The notes: a model not told the origin generated them from the letters alone. 64,000 nucleotides of DNA from Dipetalonema caudispina (GCA_013365325.1 JABVXV010000014.1:310001-374000); one strand, 5' to 3'; positions 37,002 to 51,292 are shown, counted from the first letter of the stretch. A program made the numbers and translations.

Positions 37002-38361
37002 CTGTAGATTTTAGAGATTTTTGAATTTGTACTTTCTTGTTTTTTTATTGTTGCTATTAATTACAATTGCATTCTTACCACAATTTCATTAATTCGATCC
37101 GAATATCCTCCTTTTTTGATATACCCTGAAATTTCTTAAAATACAAAATAATTTCATAAAGGATAAATCTTCTAATGTCTGAATGTACTGTTTTAATGCT
37201 ACAGAATTTTCTTGATTTGTTTTTTTTTTTTTTTTTTTTTTTAAATAAATGGCTAGTATTTATTGATTATTCTCCTTTTAATTTAACTGATCATTTGAAT
37301 TTTATCCAAACATAAAGTATAACTTTTTTATTATTGACCATATTTGATCCTAAATAAAATCAATCTTGTACAAGTTAAACTTTCGATGATTATTTTAAAA
37401 AATGTTTTTGTTGTTGTACAGGATTGAAATATCCATTTGTTAATGTATTTTTTTTTTTTTTTTTTTAAATATAAACTTATGCTAAATAATTTTAACCTAT
37501 TATAATAAATAATATTGCTTACGATATTATTTATGATCGCTTATAGTTCGAATAAATTTTTAACTTTTAAAATAATTTTTACTCTTTTTAATGTTTAATA
37601 CAGAACATTAGATATTTGGAAATGTTAAATCAACATTCAAAATACATTCAAATTTAAATTTAAAAAAATAATAACATGATAACATTTTTTGTAAAAATTA
37701 CTTAAATTTTACAATCAATATTTTTATATTAATATTGATTAAAATTTCAAATTAAAAATAATGCTAATAATATTAAATTTTTATAAAATATATGTCCAAA
37801 AAAAATAATACAATCATACTTGAAATACCGTTTTTCGATCCTCTAACCTATTCCATTTTATACGACAGTATACGATATTGTTTATTACATAACGCGCATA
37901 ACATACATAACAAATGGCGCCAGCTTGGTAAGCTTATAAACAATGGTTGTTGAAGATATTTGACTCTGTCTTACCTTTTTTCTCATTCTCAATTACCGTT
38001 TTCATAATTATCCTCAAAAGTTATACCTCTCTTTCTTTCTCTTTCCCTCTCTCTCTCTCTTTTTATAATTATTATTGTATGCATATTATTACAGTTATAA
38101 TTTATGAAAAAAAAAAAAGAGTATTGACTAAAATGATATTTTTCTTATCATATTTGTACTTAATAAAATGATAAAAATTAAAAAAAATTTATTTTCCTAA
38201 TAAATCAACAAAAATAATCTATAGCAAATGATAGTAACCAATATTTCTTTCACATTTTGTTATGTCGATCTATTCGGGTTCAACAAAAACAACAACGATC
38301 ATATATTTGCATTTAACATATACCATACACAGATGCAAACATTCAATCATAATTGCGCACA

Positions 38362-38453
38362 CATACATGTTCACACATACATACATACATACACATACAT
38401 ACATACACATACATATATATATATATGTGTATGTGTGTGTATGTGTGTGTATT
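38362..38453. repeat. Inverted CATA/TATG microsatellite
   Basis: (CATA)n on the left passes through (TA)n into TATG/TGTG repeats on the right. The two halves are complementary and could fold into a long hairpin. Confidence 0.85.
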
Positions 38454-39590
38454 TATAGAAATGCACAACAAATCGTATGTAAATCAAGAAATAATGCACC
38501 TGCAATGCTTTTTGGGATTACCACAACCATTCATTCCTTTTGCTATCACTTCAACTTATTGCTATATTGAATAATTCAAATTTACTACAGTATTATTGGA
38601 AAAAAATAAATTTGATAATTTAATTATGATAATATCATTTGAGAAGTTTAAAAATTTACTTTTGTAAATAAATGTTTTATGACATAATAAATAACAATTA
38701 CAGTAATAATAGTACAACTACATATTACCGATTAATGGTATGTGAATCAAATTAAAAGCAATTTTGTATAATTTGAAAATGTTAAAATGTTAAAAATGAA
38801 AATGTTTAAAAATATATTAAGCTATCATTGCTATTTGTAAAGTAACAAGTAACAAATATTCCTGACAGGATTGAAAAAATTGTAGATAATGATGATTATA
38901 TATTTGGTATTTAAATGTATTTTACAATTATTCTAAACTATCAAAATGAAATTTAACTTAATCCAGTAATCATCATTTGTATACAAAAGTATAACCTGTG
39001 CAAAGTTAATTTATCCGAAGATCTCTTCGATCGTCCAATCAAATAAGAAATCAGTTTGATGACCATCAAATTTCAGCTGTAACGAATTTTCTTATGTCAC
39101 GCATGAGCAAATACTAAATTTATTAATAGGATCAGAAAGCTTTTAAAAAAATTAACATGTCAATGTCGTGTTTTTAATGAACTTATAAGGAATAAAGTTT
39201 TATAATATAATCTTGGAAAAAGAAAAAAAAAAAAAAAAAAAAAAAAAGAAAGAAAGGAATGAATAAATTAAGAATAACGAATAAGATAGATTAGTTAAAT
39301 GTTCAAAACAATCGCTACAAAATCAATCAACTAATTGATGCTAATTGTAAAATGATTTAAAATTGTAGCATTTGCTATATACTATCACATCTTAATAATC
39401 TTTAGATTTGATAGCAAAAAAGATTTGATGATTTGATGATTCTGAATAATATCAGTTGATCGATCAGTGGAAAAAAAAAAAAAGAAAAAAAAAAACAACC
39501 ATAAAAAAGGATAAAAATGGCAGCAGAAATGAACAGAAATTTTCTACATTTCTCTAACGAAAGAAACAGCCAAATATTCTGAGTCATTGT

Positions 39591-39672
39591 AGTATGATGC
39601 CAAATGGCTGTATCGTTAATTCAAGATACAGGAAGTCAGGAAGGTCTGAAAGTTGCCCATTATGATGGGTAA
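39591..39672. other. Small island with splice signals on both strands
   Basis: On + an acceptor (TCATTGTAG) and a GTAAGG donor bracket about 75 bases, but the only open frame (MMPNGCIVNSRYRKSGRSES...) hits TGA just before the donor. On minus, ACTTTCAG precedes a 19-codon frame (LPDFLYLELTIQPFGIILQ) that ends in a stop. It may be a terminal exon or chance. No gene is called. Confidence 0.15.
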
Positions 39673-41014
39673 GGATGACGCGATGACATTTCCTATGATA
39701 TAAATGAATTTCTTTGAAAATGAAAATGAAAATTTATTTTGTCGCAAAATTTTCTATTATACCCCGCATTATGACGTGAATATCCGATCAGACTTTTATG
39801 AATAGATATTTTACTGCTGCAAAATTATAGCACCGTTAAAAGTTGTAATTTTTATAAAATACAACAAAAGACATTTTAGTTTGATTCGTGACAAGTCCAA
39901 ATTTCAAAAAGATTAATGATGTTTATTGATGAGAATTTTTGAAATACTAGTATGTTGAATCTGAAATTATATCAATCTGTACTGTTAAACATTAAACTAA
40001 ATACCTAATATTTAAATACCTAGTACATAATACAACTAAATACTTAATATATGGTAAATATTTGATATATGATAGCATCGTACTGATTATAATTTAGTCC
40101 AAATATAAAGGACAAAATTGGGAAGTGATGTTATCTATTTAGTAAGAAAAGTTTCCAAAACTTGTTCTGCAAACTGTTAAGTAAGCAGCAAAAAAAAAAA
40201 AAAGAAAAAACAAGAAATAAATAATATTTGAAATAAGTAAACAAATAAACATTTTTAAGTAAACAAAAAATATATGAATTATCTTTCCATGTAATTTAAG
40301 AGATTCAATAAATTGAATGAATTACACATTTTGCTTATTTTCTAAGTAAGGAAAAGAAAATTTATCCTTCGTATTAATATAAATAGCATCATTATCAACT
40401 GGAACATTTCGTTGTCTTGTCATTATGAAATTTTTAAAATTGTAGTAATTATCAAATAATGATCACACTTAGTCGATCACTCATTGTCACAGATGAAAGC
40501 TTCTATTATCCATACTAGTTTAATTTGAATGACTCTATCGGCAAGTTAATTAATATAATGATGTACTCAAAAAGGATTTTAGCTTGAAACTTCTTCAAAT
40601 TTCACGATTTCTTTACTGAATATTCTTGCTATTAGCATGAATATGAAAAGGGATGGAACATTTTCTACAGTTCAGGAATGGCAGATTGGAATGTGAAATA
40701 AAATTCAGACATTAAAATTATGTCACTTTTCAACAATGATATTCGAGAATCGAGAACGATGATAGTACTAATAAAAATGAGATGGATGAGTAGTTTTCCT
40801 AAATCTATTTCAATTTTAAGATTTTTCATATAAAGATTATATTTTTTAAATTAGTTTAGTTAATTTGTTGGATATTTCTTTGTTCTATTTCACATTTGCA
40901 ACTTTAAAACAGTAGATCTTCAAGCTTACGATATCAGCAAATTTTTTGACAATAAAAGATTTCATAAGTAATAACTATGAAAAAAACTTACTTATTTCTG
41001 CATGAAAATTGTAG

Positions 41015-41226
41015 GTTAAATTTATTGGGACGACAATTCCTCAAATGTATTTGACCTTTACGAATGAGCAGTTTTTACCGTTTTCCTTTGACGAACAAAT
41101 TGAAGAAGCTTGAAGCTTGGATACAAATACCGGAAGAAGGTATATGATATGTACACACACCCAGAAGTGAAATGCGATGAGCTAAAGGATCGCTTGGCGA
41201 TCAATCGCTCTTGGAGCGCCTGTAAA
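41015..41226 (+). other. Two overlapping coding-like frames, possible exon or pseudogene
   Basis: After an acceptor-like ATTGTAG, a + frame reads VKFIGTTIPQMYLTFTNEQF and on to DEQIEEA, then TGA at 41111-41113. In a different frame, starting at 41113, 38 residues follow (KLGYKYRKKVYDMYTHPEVK, then CDELKDRLAINRSWSACK) up to a GTAATT donor. The switch coincides with a tandem duplication of GAAGCTT at 41104-41117. Removing one copy does not by itself join the two frames. The region also contains two strong mini-hairpins (GATCGC-TTG-GCGATC and CGCTC-TTG-GAGCG). No family was recognised. Confidence 0.3.
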
Positions 41227-42702
41227 GTAATTTTTTTTCAATGATTCTGAAGTGTATCTTCATCTAACGGTATCGCATATTGATTCGAAACTGTGACAGC
41301 TGCGACAGAATTGGAAATTCTACGAATGATATAGCAGTTCTCATGAATAAAAGCTTTCATGAATCGATATATTATAGAAAATCGTAATTATCTAAGAATC
41401 GTTTTAAACTTGAAAATGTCAAGAAATTCATTTCCGAGCACAATAATCTTTGTGTTAGAATTTGTTTTGTTTTATCTGTTGCTTTAATTACTGCTCATTG
41501 ATCGAAAATTCTGATCAAATGACACGTTTATTGATATATGCATACTTAAATTTGTTTGAATTATTGATATTTATGGAAAATTAAGAATAAAATTTCAAAA
41601 ATTTGATATTATTTAGGAAACAATAAATTTGAATCAAAATAATAATCTGAAATCATATAGAAGATAATTTTCATCTTTGAAATTGACCACTACTTCTAAG
41701 AAGATTTGTCTTCTTGCGGTAAAAAAAAAAAAAAAAAGAAGAAAAGAAGGCAATTTTGAAGTTAACTCAGATCAATTTGCAAGAAATCCCAAACATTTCC
41801 TTTTACTAACTTGAAGGTCATTCATAAAGTTTAATTATGCTAATTTTCCCTTATTTTTGGCTTTCCAAATCAATCAATTCATCTTACATGAAGTACATTT
41901 TTTGTTGAATTTGATATTATATAAGACTTGATGCTTGTGAAAGAATTGTCAGAACCTTTGCAATATTTCATTTCATTGTATTGTTTACTTTTTGGGTTGA
42001 TATAAGAAGACTTGCTAAGCTAAGGTTCATTTACTTACAATCCGATAATGTTGCATTTGAAAATGAAGTAGAACGAAAGAGATAGATAATTGTGAGTGAG
42101 TGAATTTTCTATCCATAAAATTATCAATGAAAAGCATAATTATATAATAATATTTTAATGAATTCTTCGGTTAACTAAAAGTAAAAACAGAATTCTTTTA
42201 AACAAAAAAAAAAAAAAAAAAAAAAAAAGAGTAAGAAAAAGGCTATTTTTTTTAGGATAAAAAACATCAAACAATTGGAAAATATTTGGACAAGTTAAAA
42301 GTTTAAAGAAAGAAAACGGAAAATAGAAGAGGATTGGCAATAAAATGAGAAAATATCAAAAAAATTGCTAAAGATCACAATCATATAGTTAAAGCTTTTA
42401 GTTTAGGTAAAGCATATCTTAACCTACTTTTTCCTCCGATCATTGAAATTCACAATTTTAATCTTCAACTATTAAATTTTTTTTAACCATTGTTACATTG
42501 CAAAATGAAAGTATGAAAAGATGAGATCAAGTATTATTTTGATCAAAGATAAATAATGTACTAAAAAGCACCTCATGTCCATTTTAGGATTTTTAAATCT
42601 AATGCAATGTCCACTCTTAGTTGCTTTTTTTTTTTTTTTCAAAATTAAATTAAATGATTTGAACAAAAATCATAAAAGTATTGAGTATATGTATATATCT
42701 AT

Positions 42703-42800
42703 ATGTGTGCACACACACACACACATATATATATATTATAGTTGCCTACCTGTATGTGTCTGTACATACATATAAATGTATGTATGTGTGTGTACCTACC
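42703..42800. repeat. CA, TA and TATG repeats
   Basis: (CA)n then (TA)n, followed after a gap by TACATA and TATGTATG units. The arrangement is partly self-complementary. Confidence 0.8.
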
Positions 42801-42911
42801 TATAAAGGAATGAACCAATTGGTATTAGTGAAAGGAAAAAGCAGGTGATAATCTTACGATTCTAGCCAAAGGCGTAAAATGTTGAGAATGGGATAGAAAG
42901 AAGAAGAAAGA

Positions 42912-42930
42912 GATGATGATAATGATGATA

Positions 42931-43004
<74 letters not shown>
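42912..43004. repeat. GAT trinucleotide repeat, about 29 units
   Basis: Nearly perfect (GAT)n with two early AAT interruptions. In other frames and strands it yields long poly-His, poly-Ile or poly-Asp frames that are artefacts. Confidence 0.95.
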
Positions 43005-43005
<1 letters not shown>

Positions 43006-44467
43006 GGGGGAAAGTAAGAAAAGGGAATGTAAAATGGTGGAAGAATTTTTGCGGGTAATATTACAAAAATTTTGCACCTCAAAAAGAATACCTTTTTCAC
43101 TTTTTTTTTCCTCCTTTTTTTTGCTACTTCAAAGATGAAAAAGTACAAAAATTATTGTTTATTTTAGATAATCTATTAGAATTTTTTTTTAAAAAGAATA
43201 GAAATGCTTACATTTTCAATGCGAAAATGAATATAAAAATTTTTCTTAGTCTAATTAAATTCATTTTGAATTTCTAAAATTTTTCAATACATTTTCATTT
43301 TTGGCTCTTATCATTCTCTTCCAATCATAATATCAGTGTTTTTTTTTTCTTTTTTTTTCTGCCATTTCATTTTTAATATGCATTAATTTTCTTATGTTTT
43401 AATTTTTACAATTAAGAGAAATTTTTGAGAGCACAAATTTGTTGGAAATAAATTTGATGCTAATAAAAATGAAGCAAAAAAGATTGTCGATTTTCTCTTT
43501 GGTATATTTACCTTTGTTGCAAAATATATTCTTTCTTAGAAAGAAACTTCACATTGCAATAATCATTCATTTGTTGATAGACTGCTAGTAATTAGTATCG
43601 ACTGATATTGGTTTGATAAAAAAAGAATTAGGAAGAATCTTTTAAGTAATATTTATTTAGATCCTACAACATATTTACCCATTGTTTCCATAATATTAAA
43701 AAAATTTGAATTAAATCCTTCTAAGATAATTCAATTTTCATTGTGACCATTATTATTAGACATATTAAATAGGTATTATCATTTGTTTAATTTTTAGCTA
43801 AATTAAAATTGTAAAATGAAAAAAATTAGATGAAAATGTAATCCTCTAAATGTGTAAAACAGATTCATAATTTAAGTAAAATCATAGCTAACCAATTACC
43901 AATAGTTTTAGCATATTTCAATTTTGCTGAAAGATTTTACCTCAAACTTATCTGGACAATTCTAGGAAATCATTTCCATTACTTGTTCACTTTATTATAG
44001 AAGTTTTTGATATAAGCTGAAAATAATTTAACTTTTTAAATCCTACTATTTTCAAAATAATTGTTCATTTTGTAGCTAGCTTAATTTTAGCCGCTTTAAA
44101 AAAAAAAAAAAGTAACAAATCATTTAATTTTTGCTAGATAAAAGAAATTAGGTTAATTAAGAAAATATACCTTTTAAATAGATTAAGTTATCATCAATAA
44201 GATACACTCATTTACTGTTAATATCTTTCAGTGATTTTTCTGATAACAGAAAAGATAATATTTAGCTAAAAAAAAAAAAAAAAAAAAAAAAAAATCAATT
44301 AGATATTGTAAAAATATTGAATGAATTATTATTACTTAAAAAAAAATCATATCTTTATATCAAATTTTTTTTGTATAAGTAATAATAAATTAAATAAAAA
44401 ATTATCATAAATTGATAGAATTGATATTAATATTATGAGTTAAAAAGTATTGAATAAGAAAAGGAAT

Positions 44468-44812
44468 AAGAAATGAATAAATGAATGAATGAATGAATAT
44501 AAGAAAGATGAGGTTGAAGTTAGTCGAAATAGTTGTACTCATTCCACACTCTTTCATTGAAAAGCCACTCTTCCGACAGCTACTTCTCATTTCCAGACCA
44601 ACAATTGCAGCTGCTTTTCATCATCATCTTCTCTTTCTATCCTTTTCTTTTCCCCTTTTATTACTACCTCTCTCTCTCTCTCTCTCTCTCTTATCATTCA
44701 TTCATTTCCTTTCGTGTTATTCTCTACGCTTAAAGTGCAATAAATTTGCATATTGCTCTAATATATTATTTGACGTACAGTTTAGCTATTCATTCATTCA
44801 TTCATTCATTCC
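44468..44812. repeat. Cluster of ATGA, TC and CATT microsatellites
   Basis: (ATGA)n near 44470-44498, (TC)n near 44669-44690 and (CATT)n near 44789-44812 are spread over 350 bp. The long + frame across them is driven by these repeats and a T homopolymer. Confidence 0.75.
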
Positions 44813-44952
44813 CACTGATCGACTTTGGGTAACTATAGCGTTTTTTTTTTTTTTTTTTTGGAAGATATTGAATGAATTTTGATTGAGGAAATGATTAGTT
44901 AGATCAATAAATGTTAAACGATTACTCTTATCTTATCTGTTTGTCTTTATCG

Positions 44953-44985
<33 letters not shown>

Positions 44986-47900
44986 CAAAACAAAAAATAA
45001 AAGGAGAATTATTGTGTAGAGAAATATTCAAAAAAAAAAAAGAAGGGATTAGATTAGAGATTTAGTTTAGGTATTTTTAGATATTGTTTACTGAAACTTC
45101 TAAATTACGAAGATTTGCTTTGTCGTAAATTTGTATAGCATTTGGCTTCGCAATTTGGACTCAGAAAGAAATAAGTCTAATCTACAAATGCGAATTTAAT
45201 ACACTTCTTGGATCATTTTTCAAAAAGAGTTTGAAATTTCAACTGTAAATTAAATGCTATAGTTTACTTTTGTTGATTACTTAACGATGTAAACATTATT
45301 ATGTGAAGATGAACAATTCTATCAACCAGTTGTATCATCGAATGATCGGTAGGTATTCGAGATATAAAATAAATCTACTAGGTAACATCGATAATTAAAG
45401 ATTTGGCTATTTTATAATTGATTTTTTACTTGCATATATTAATTAAAAATTTTTTGTCTTTTTTAATGAACTAATTAAGCTTCTCATTTGTATCTTTTTT
45501 TTTTTCTTTTTCTTTTTATAATTTCTGAGATGATAATCTTGCATTGATCCTTCCGAATTTTTAACTGTTCTTCATAGAAAGAAACAAATATGTAAATTTT
45601 TTTTCCTACATTATATAATTAGCTATAAATTTTACTGTATTTTACGTTATAGTATTCATTATTAAAATGATTATTACCTTACTTACTAATAGTCTTCTTA
45701 TATTTTACTTTTTTTTTTCTAATTTCAAATATGTACAAAAAACATTATCATTCATTTCACTCCTTGTTGTTTTTTTTTTTTGAAATTCTAATAAATATTA
45801 TATAAAATTCGAAAAAATTGAAAATTTCTAAATCCAAAATTTTATTCCAAATAAAAGTTAATTGTTAATGGAAATAGTAATACCACTTTCATTTATCATC
45901 ATTATCTTCATTTTCAAACTATCGTCCACTTTTTTTTTTTTCTTTTTTTTTTCCTAACTTCCTTTTCAGGTGAGCAACCTGTTTGATAACAATTGCAATC
46001 AATCTTTTGGTCATTGTAAATAAACGCTTCCAGCTGCTGCCTGCAATTTGAACTTTGATAAAGTGTAATTTCAGCTGTCATAATTTAAATAGATTTCAAA
46101 GATCATTCTTATGGATATCTGTTCCAAGTATAAAGCAAAAGTATTTCTTTGTCGAACTAAATGATCTTTCTAGTTTGAAATAGAATTTCAATAAAAAAAA
46201 AAAAATCTAAAAAAATTATTACACAATGGATCGATGATAGTATAAGTGTTGCGGTACGTGATATCTCAGATCTATTATTTAACGTTAACATTAAGCTCAT
46301 TCTACAAAATATTCACTTATATCATTGCCGATGTATAATATCTATCGGTGAATTCAAATAGCATTTCGGATGATTGATAAATGATTTCCAATTTATTATT
46401 GATTTCAATATAAAAATGTGAAATATTAAGTGTAAAGTAAAGCTTATCATCCATATATATATATATCACAATTCAAAAAAAGTTATTTTATAAATTTATA
46501 ATTGAAAAAAATCTTTACGTATAAAAGAAGAAAAAAAAAAAGTAATTCTGATTCTTTCTAGAAATGAAATATTTGAAATGAAATTGATTTGATAAATTTC
46601 GAATGCCAAGAACATCTTAGAATTGATGAAATGAATTTTTGGAAATTTTGTGGAACTTGGCTCTCTTATTTTGACCTTACTATTTGATTCTTAATAATTC
46701 CTCTCATAACAAACAACACAAACAATTAACATTCCTGAAATAGTTAAATATTGTTTATTCATTCAAATTTTTCCCAATAATAGATGAAATTTCTTTTTAT
46801 CATTTGAAATGGCTACATTTAAACCACAAAATGTCCACTATATTTTGTTTAACCATTTCTGTGAAAATAATTCAATTCAATCTTAGGCCTTTCCACATTT
46901 TATATTCGTCCAATAAATTGCTTTTCTTCCTATCTACAACTATAAGTGATATGACAGAATACAACAGTCTTTTTTTTTTTATTTTTTTATTTTTTTTTTT
47001 TTTTTGTGGCATAAAACGCGGAACAGATCAAAGGAATACGATAAATTTTTGCAAATATTCCGGTAGATTTAGCTTTCGATGAATTCAGTTTTATTAACTT
47101 CATTAAGTTACAAAGTTAGAATCCTTAGCATGAAATGTAAAATGTTAGATCAAACATAAAATCTATTGATAAATAGTTGTACATAGAAATTGTTCAGTAC
47201 TTTTAGTATTCGCATTACAGAAATATTTTTCTATCCGATACTTTCGATGATAATTTGTGTAGTTTCGTTGACATGCACATACATGCACATGCAAATGCAT
47301 TTAGTGCAGTTATTGATCATTTTTCTAATGTTATTTCAAAATGAACTTGAAAACACTGTTTGTATCAAATGAAACAATTTCGATAATTCCATTTTTTTTC
47401 TTTTGATATTGTTAATCTTTAAAACATTCAATTATGGCTAATGATTTGTAAATTATTAACTATATCATCAATTTCCTCAGACTACAACAATATAATTTGC
47501 AGTGCAAAGGTCAAGAGTAAATATAAACATCTCGAAAATTCTACTATCTTATATCATTACATCATATAATTTTTTGCATGCTCATTTCACACTTATCACT
47601 TATAACGCTAATAGCTTTTTGCCGATTAAATGCACTTATAAGAGTATAATTTCAAAAGATATCATACTTATTAAATAATTAATTTCTGCAATATTCATCA
47701 TTTGGAATTTCTGTCTTTCTATCATTGCTTAATTTACATAATCTGTAAGATAAATGATTATTTCACCATTTGCTTTCAACGATTCAAGTGACAAAAAATT
47801 TTTTTGTCTCATCTTGCATGTATCAACATGACGGCGATCTCCATTTCCCTTTTTTTTTTTTTTTTTTTCTTTTTTTTTTTTTCCGCTCTAACTAAAAAAA

Positions 47901-48911
47901 AAAAAAAAATGCAATCAACTATTTTGTTTATCGGTTAATTTCTAATAGAAGATATTAGCTATAGCTTATGGTAATCATTAAGAGAGAAATTTTTTATATA
48001 GAATATTAAAATAAGTTAAAATTTAGGGACTTCTATGCAATGAATGATCTTAGAGAGAGAGAGAGAGAAAAAAAAACTTCAGATAAATATGAATTTACAA
48101 CAAATACATCTATCTTTTTGGCATTTATTTCAACATGAATATTTTTTTCAAAACTTAAATTAATTTTGATTAGCAAAAAAAAAAAAGAAAAAATATCATA
48201 CCCATTATTAGGAAACTTTTTTTTTTTTTTTTTCACAACTAATCTTTCTTTTCTCCTAAATGAAAAAAAAAATTTTAATCCTAACAGAAGAATATTTCGT
48301 TCAGCTAACTAACATCAACCAAACGATTGAAGAATGCAGAAAAGTGGTAAATTTAATATGATCAATTTTAATAGAGTTAATATTATCAAACAACTGTTTC
48401 TCTAATATATGCCGGATGATTTTTAATAAAAAAAATTTTTTAATACAAATAGAAAGATATGAAGGAAGAAGGAAAGAATTGAAATAAATTTTCATTCATT
48501 TCAGTAATTTATTTTTTAAAAACATAAATTATTCCTTATATTTTACATTTTTCGAATTAAAGGAATGATATTTTCCATGAATATAAGATTTGCAGAAAAT
48601 TTGTTAAAAGAAGATTAAAAAATTTCAAAAAAAAAAAAAAAAAAACATAAATGAATGTTTAAAAAAGGAAAAAGGTGAAGGAAATGATGAGAAGAAAGAT
48701 AAAAATTATAAAAAAAAAAAAAAAGAATTGTTAAAATTTACAAATTACTTTATTTGGCTTATATTCTACTTGCTATTCAATAATAAACAAATATTGAAAA
48801 TGCAAACATTTTCTGTGAATTTATATTTATTTAAAAAAGTAACCCATTGCCATAAAAAGTTACCGAATTGCTTATTTGTCATATAAAATTTACAATACCT
48901 GAATCCATTTA

Positions 48912-49210
48912 ATCAGATTATTGATCAAATTATCAATGATTAATTTAAGTACAAGAATACTGTCAACATATATCAGATTATTGATCAAATTATCAATGAT
49001 TAATTTGAGTACAAGAATACTGTCAACATATATCAGATTATTGATCAAATTATCAATGATTAATTTGAGTACAAGAATATTGTCACATATATCAGATTAT
49101 TGATCAAATTATCAATGATTAATTTGAGTAAAAGAATACTGTCAACATATATCAGATTATTGATCAAATTATCAATGATTAATTTGAGTACAAGAATACT
49201 GTCAACATAT
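48912..49210. repeat. Minisatellite: five copies of a 60-bp unit
   Basis: Copies begin at 48912, 48972, 49032, 49091 and 49151 with ATCAGATTATTGATCAAATT. They differ by single bases and one deletion (copy 3 is 59 bp). Each unit carries the palindrome TTGATCAA and the inverted pair ATTGAT/ATCAAT six bases apart. Since 60 is divisible by 3, one frame stays open as a repeated 20-residue peptide, which is an artefact of the array. Confidence 0.95.
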
Positions 49211-49389
49211 ACTATCAAATTCTCTTCATATGCATTAGATAAGTGATGACATAAAATTAAAATGGCTTATTTCTAAAGAACATATATGAATAAGAAGTGA
49301 AAAAAAAAAAACGATATATTCAGAATTACTCATTAAATTTTTCAAATGATTGAAGTTCTTCTTAGCTAAGGAGAGAAAAACAAAAAAAA

Positions 49390-49590
49390 AAAAAAAAAAA
49401 GTGTTCCGAGAAGTGAAAAATCGAAATTTTGATGAAGAGGAAGTGCCACAGAACAAACGACGGACACTAAACGTAAAATCATTGGCCAGTGAAAAAAGTG
49501 TAACAAAACGATGGACAATTGTCAATTGGATGGATTTTCTTCGATTGCCAAATTTTCAAGGAATTTCTTATGAACTTTTGAAAAAATGAC
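49390..49590 (+). other. Coding-like frame next to the minisatellite
   Basis: After a poly(A) run, a + frame reads VFREVKNRNFDEEEVPQNKR, RTLNVKSLASEKSVTKRWTI and VNWMDFLRLPNFQGISYELL before TGA at 49587. Charged, non-repetitive content is suggestive, but no acceptor (other than AG at the end of the A run), domain or neighbouring exon supports it. It is a chance frame or an isolated terminal exon. Confidence 0.2.
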
Positions 49591-50699
49591 AATGTGAAAA
49601 ATTATTTTTATGTAGCATATCTATGTGGAAATTTTGAAATTTTTATGCAATCAGACAGTAAATTCTTTTATGTATATTTTGTATGGAAATGGTTAAAATT
49701 TAAAAAGAACAAATGAAACGGACGTGAATATAATGAAATGTGAAATATTTAGAGATGGATCCGCCTTTTCAAACCGTTGTAAAACTACTTGATTCTATTC
49801 CATTCGATTTGTATGATAGAACTGTTCCTGTCTGTTTATTCTTTTTTCACCTACAATTGTAGTCGATCAACTGGTTATATGCTTTCATTTAAATTTAAAT
49901 TTAAATTATCATCCGATTGTTGTTATATATATAAAGCGTGATATTACGGATTATATGTTACGTGTTGATTTCGTATAGCAATTTTTATGGACATGCATAC
50001 AATTCTTCGGTAAGACAATTCGTTTCACCGTTTCAAATTTCATCAGAATCAGAAAAATTGTTTGATGAAATTTGAATAACATAAATTGCTTCCAAAAAGC
50101 ATTGAATTTATTGATTGATCCTTTCTTTATAAATTTTGTTATTTCATTTATTTTAACTCATTATTGTAAATTTATACATGATTTATTTTCATTAGAGGCA
50201 AAAAAATTTGTTAAATTAGCATTTGCAAGTTTCAGATTTGATAGAATTCAATTTCTTCTACTTTCTCTAAAAGTATTTTTGAAATTAAAAAGGAAAAAAG
50301 TAAATAAGGCGTGAAAAAAATAAAAATTCTTATAAAAATTAAAAAGGTATAATGATTACAGTAGAAATAGTTTGAAGTTCAATTAACATTTAACTTTTCA
50401 GGTAAATAGAAATCAGTTTTTTTTTTTTTTTTTTTTTCTTTTACTTTTATCATTGCTAATTTTAACGAGCCTTTTTGTAGCTCTCAATTTAGGCCCAAAT
50501 AACATTAAGCTTTTGCAAAAAGATCAAAACGATGTTGGTGGTCTCATACGTAAAAATCGAAATGTTATATGAAACCAATGTTGTTATTGTTTGGATCCCA
50601 AAGGGTATTCAATGAGAATTCATATTTGAATCTCAGACTGTGTGTCGCTTACATAAACTTATTGTGCCCGCGGGAGATTTTATATCAGGAAAGAATTGG

Positions 50700-50740
<41 letters not shown>

Positions 50741-51052
50741 AATATTCCAGAGTGAAAGAAAGAATGAGAAAAGATATAATAAACCTACAAGGTTGTAGAA
50801 GAGTAGCTTACGATGAGATGAAAGAGGAAATAGAATGTTAGCAAGACCACCCAGGAAAGCAATTTTTTATCACGAAATTTCTTCCTTCAAAACGATCAAG
50901 CTTGATCCCGACGGGAGAAGTTTATGGGCTAAACGCCAATAAAACTTTTAAGCTTTTCTTCTCTGAACTTTCTTTCACAAAAATTAAATCGTTATCAAGA
51001 GTGGAAATTATCCAATTTAAATAACTGATAAAAATAGCGGGATTTTTTTTTT

Positions 51053-51084
<32 letters not shown>

Positions 51085-51242
51085 GAAAAACTTAAAAAAA
51101 AAAAAACAGATTCTCTCTAAATAGTGAACAAAATATAGAAATTATAATGGTGACTTTGTCTTTTCTCGAAAAATGTTTCTTTTTTCCTTTTAATTTCTCG
51201 ACGATGATTTAATATTTTCTAATTTAAGACTGGTGTTTGTCT

Positions 51243-51260
51243 GTATATATATATATATGT

Positions 51261-51292
<32 letters not shown>

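Noticed and set aside
42825..43148. Poly-Ile/poly-His open frames on the minus strand
   Set aside because: They are the (GAT)n microsatellite read in different frames.
44493..44882. 129-codon + strand frame
   Set aside because: Length depends on TC, CATT and T-run repeats (poly-Ser/Leu/Phe). There is no domain or splice support.
48912..49210. CRISPR-like array or a repeat-encoded protein
   Set aside because: The 60-bp units are contiguous with no spacers, and the open frame only reflects a period divisible by three. It is a eukaryotic minisatellite.
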